Assembly: GCA_023660035.1 (NCBI GenBank)
Contig: JAGXOF010000066.1
Coordinates: 1 to 5,444, forward strand
Reading direction: 5' to 3'
Source of the DNA: Dehalococcoidia bacterium LH_S1
GTDB taxonomy: Bacteria > Chloroflexota > Dehalococcoidia > SZUA-161 > SpSt-899
Length of the DNA: 5,444 bases
Shown here: positions 5,403 to 5,444 of the stretch, one piece after another
How the letters are laid out: each line of letters begins with the position of its first letter
Numbering within the stretch: the stretch's first letter is position 1
Position numbers and translations under genes: made by a program
The notes under the pieces: model-generated
What the model saw: the letters and a program-made list of their open reading frames with translations, nothing else
Database searches by the model: none
Told to the model about the DNA's origin: nothing

Positions 5403-5444
5403 GCGGCACCTAACAGCAAGCGATTGAATCTGACTTCCGAGAAG

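Noticed and set aside
5391..5444. A plus-strand TTG frame open to the right edge, as a possible divergent gene start.
   Set aside because: Only 18 codons are visible, with no ribosome site or promoter upstream and no recognisable peptide.
1..5444. Search for CRISPR arrays, tRNA or rRNA genes, transposases, attachment sites and origins.
   Set aside because: No direct-repeat array, cloverleaf, transposase ORF or DnaA-box cluster was seen by eye on either strand.

Overview
The window is a bacterial chromosomal segment carrying six genes, five of them of clear housekeeping type. Bacterial character shows in the near-consensus sigma-70-type promoters, strong Shine-Dalgarno sites, two TTG starts, intrinsic-terminator-like hairpins and tight gene packing. 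Base composition is moderate (about half G+C). The protein families are too widespread to fix a phylum. A Gram-positive or Chloroflexota-like anaerobe would fit the gene mix, but that is a guess. I see no phage, insertion sequence, tRNA, rRNA or CRISPR.

Plus strand, left part: a promoter (75-104) drives rpsU (ribosomal protein S21), followed closely by a yqeY-type gene of the GatB/YqeY family. This is a conserved bacterial pairing. Next comes purQ, the glutaminase subunit of FGAM synthase. A good intrinsic-terminator-like hairpin (841-870) lies between yqeY and purQ, its U-tract ending only 12 nt before the best purQ ATG. The yqeY frame, read past its TGA, holds a small ORF that ends in an ATGA overlap with purQ. 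Neither purL nor purS is in the window.

Minus strand, right part, in transcription order from the right edge: nfeD (membrane serine protease of the NfeD/ClpP class), then a slipin (stomatin/SPFH protein), then a large GC-rich palindrome, then metK (S-adenosylmethionine synthetase). metK has its own excellent promoter and a leader of about 95 nt. metK and purQ converge; their stop codons are 9 nt apart and both lie at a short shared hairpin.

nfeD and slipin form a known functional pair: in archaeal homologues the protease cleaves the C-terminal hydrophobic part of the stomatin. Both partners keep the relevant residues here. metK and purQ are metabolic genes, with no evident link to the membrane pair beyond position.

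The window is largely ordinary. The points worth a second look are regulatory: the yqeY-purQ junction, the metK leader, the palindrome after slipin and the nested inverted repeats upstream of nfeD. A roughly 20-residue insertion in the NfeD protease domain is the one unusual protein feature. I found no convincing new multi-gene system.
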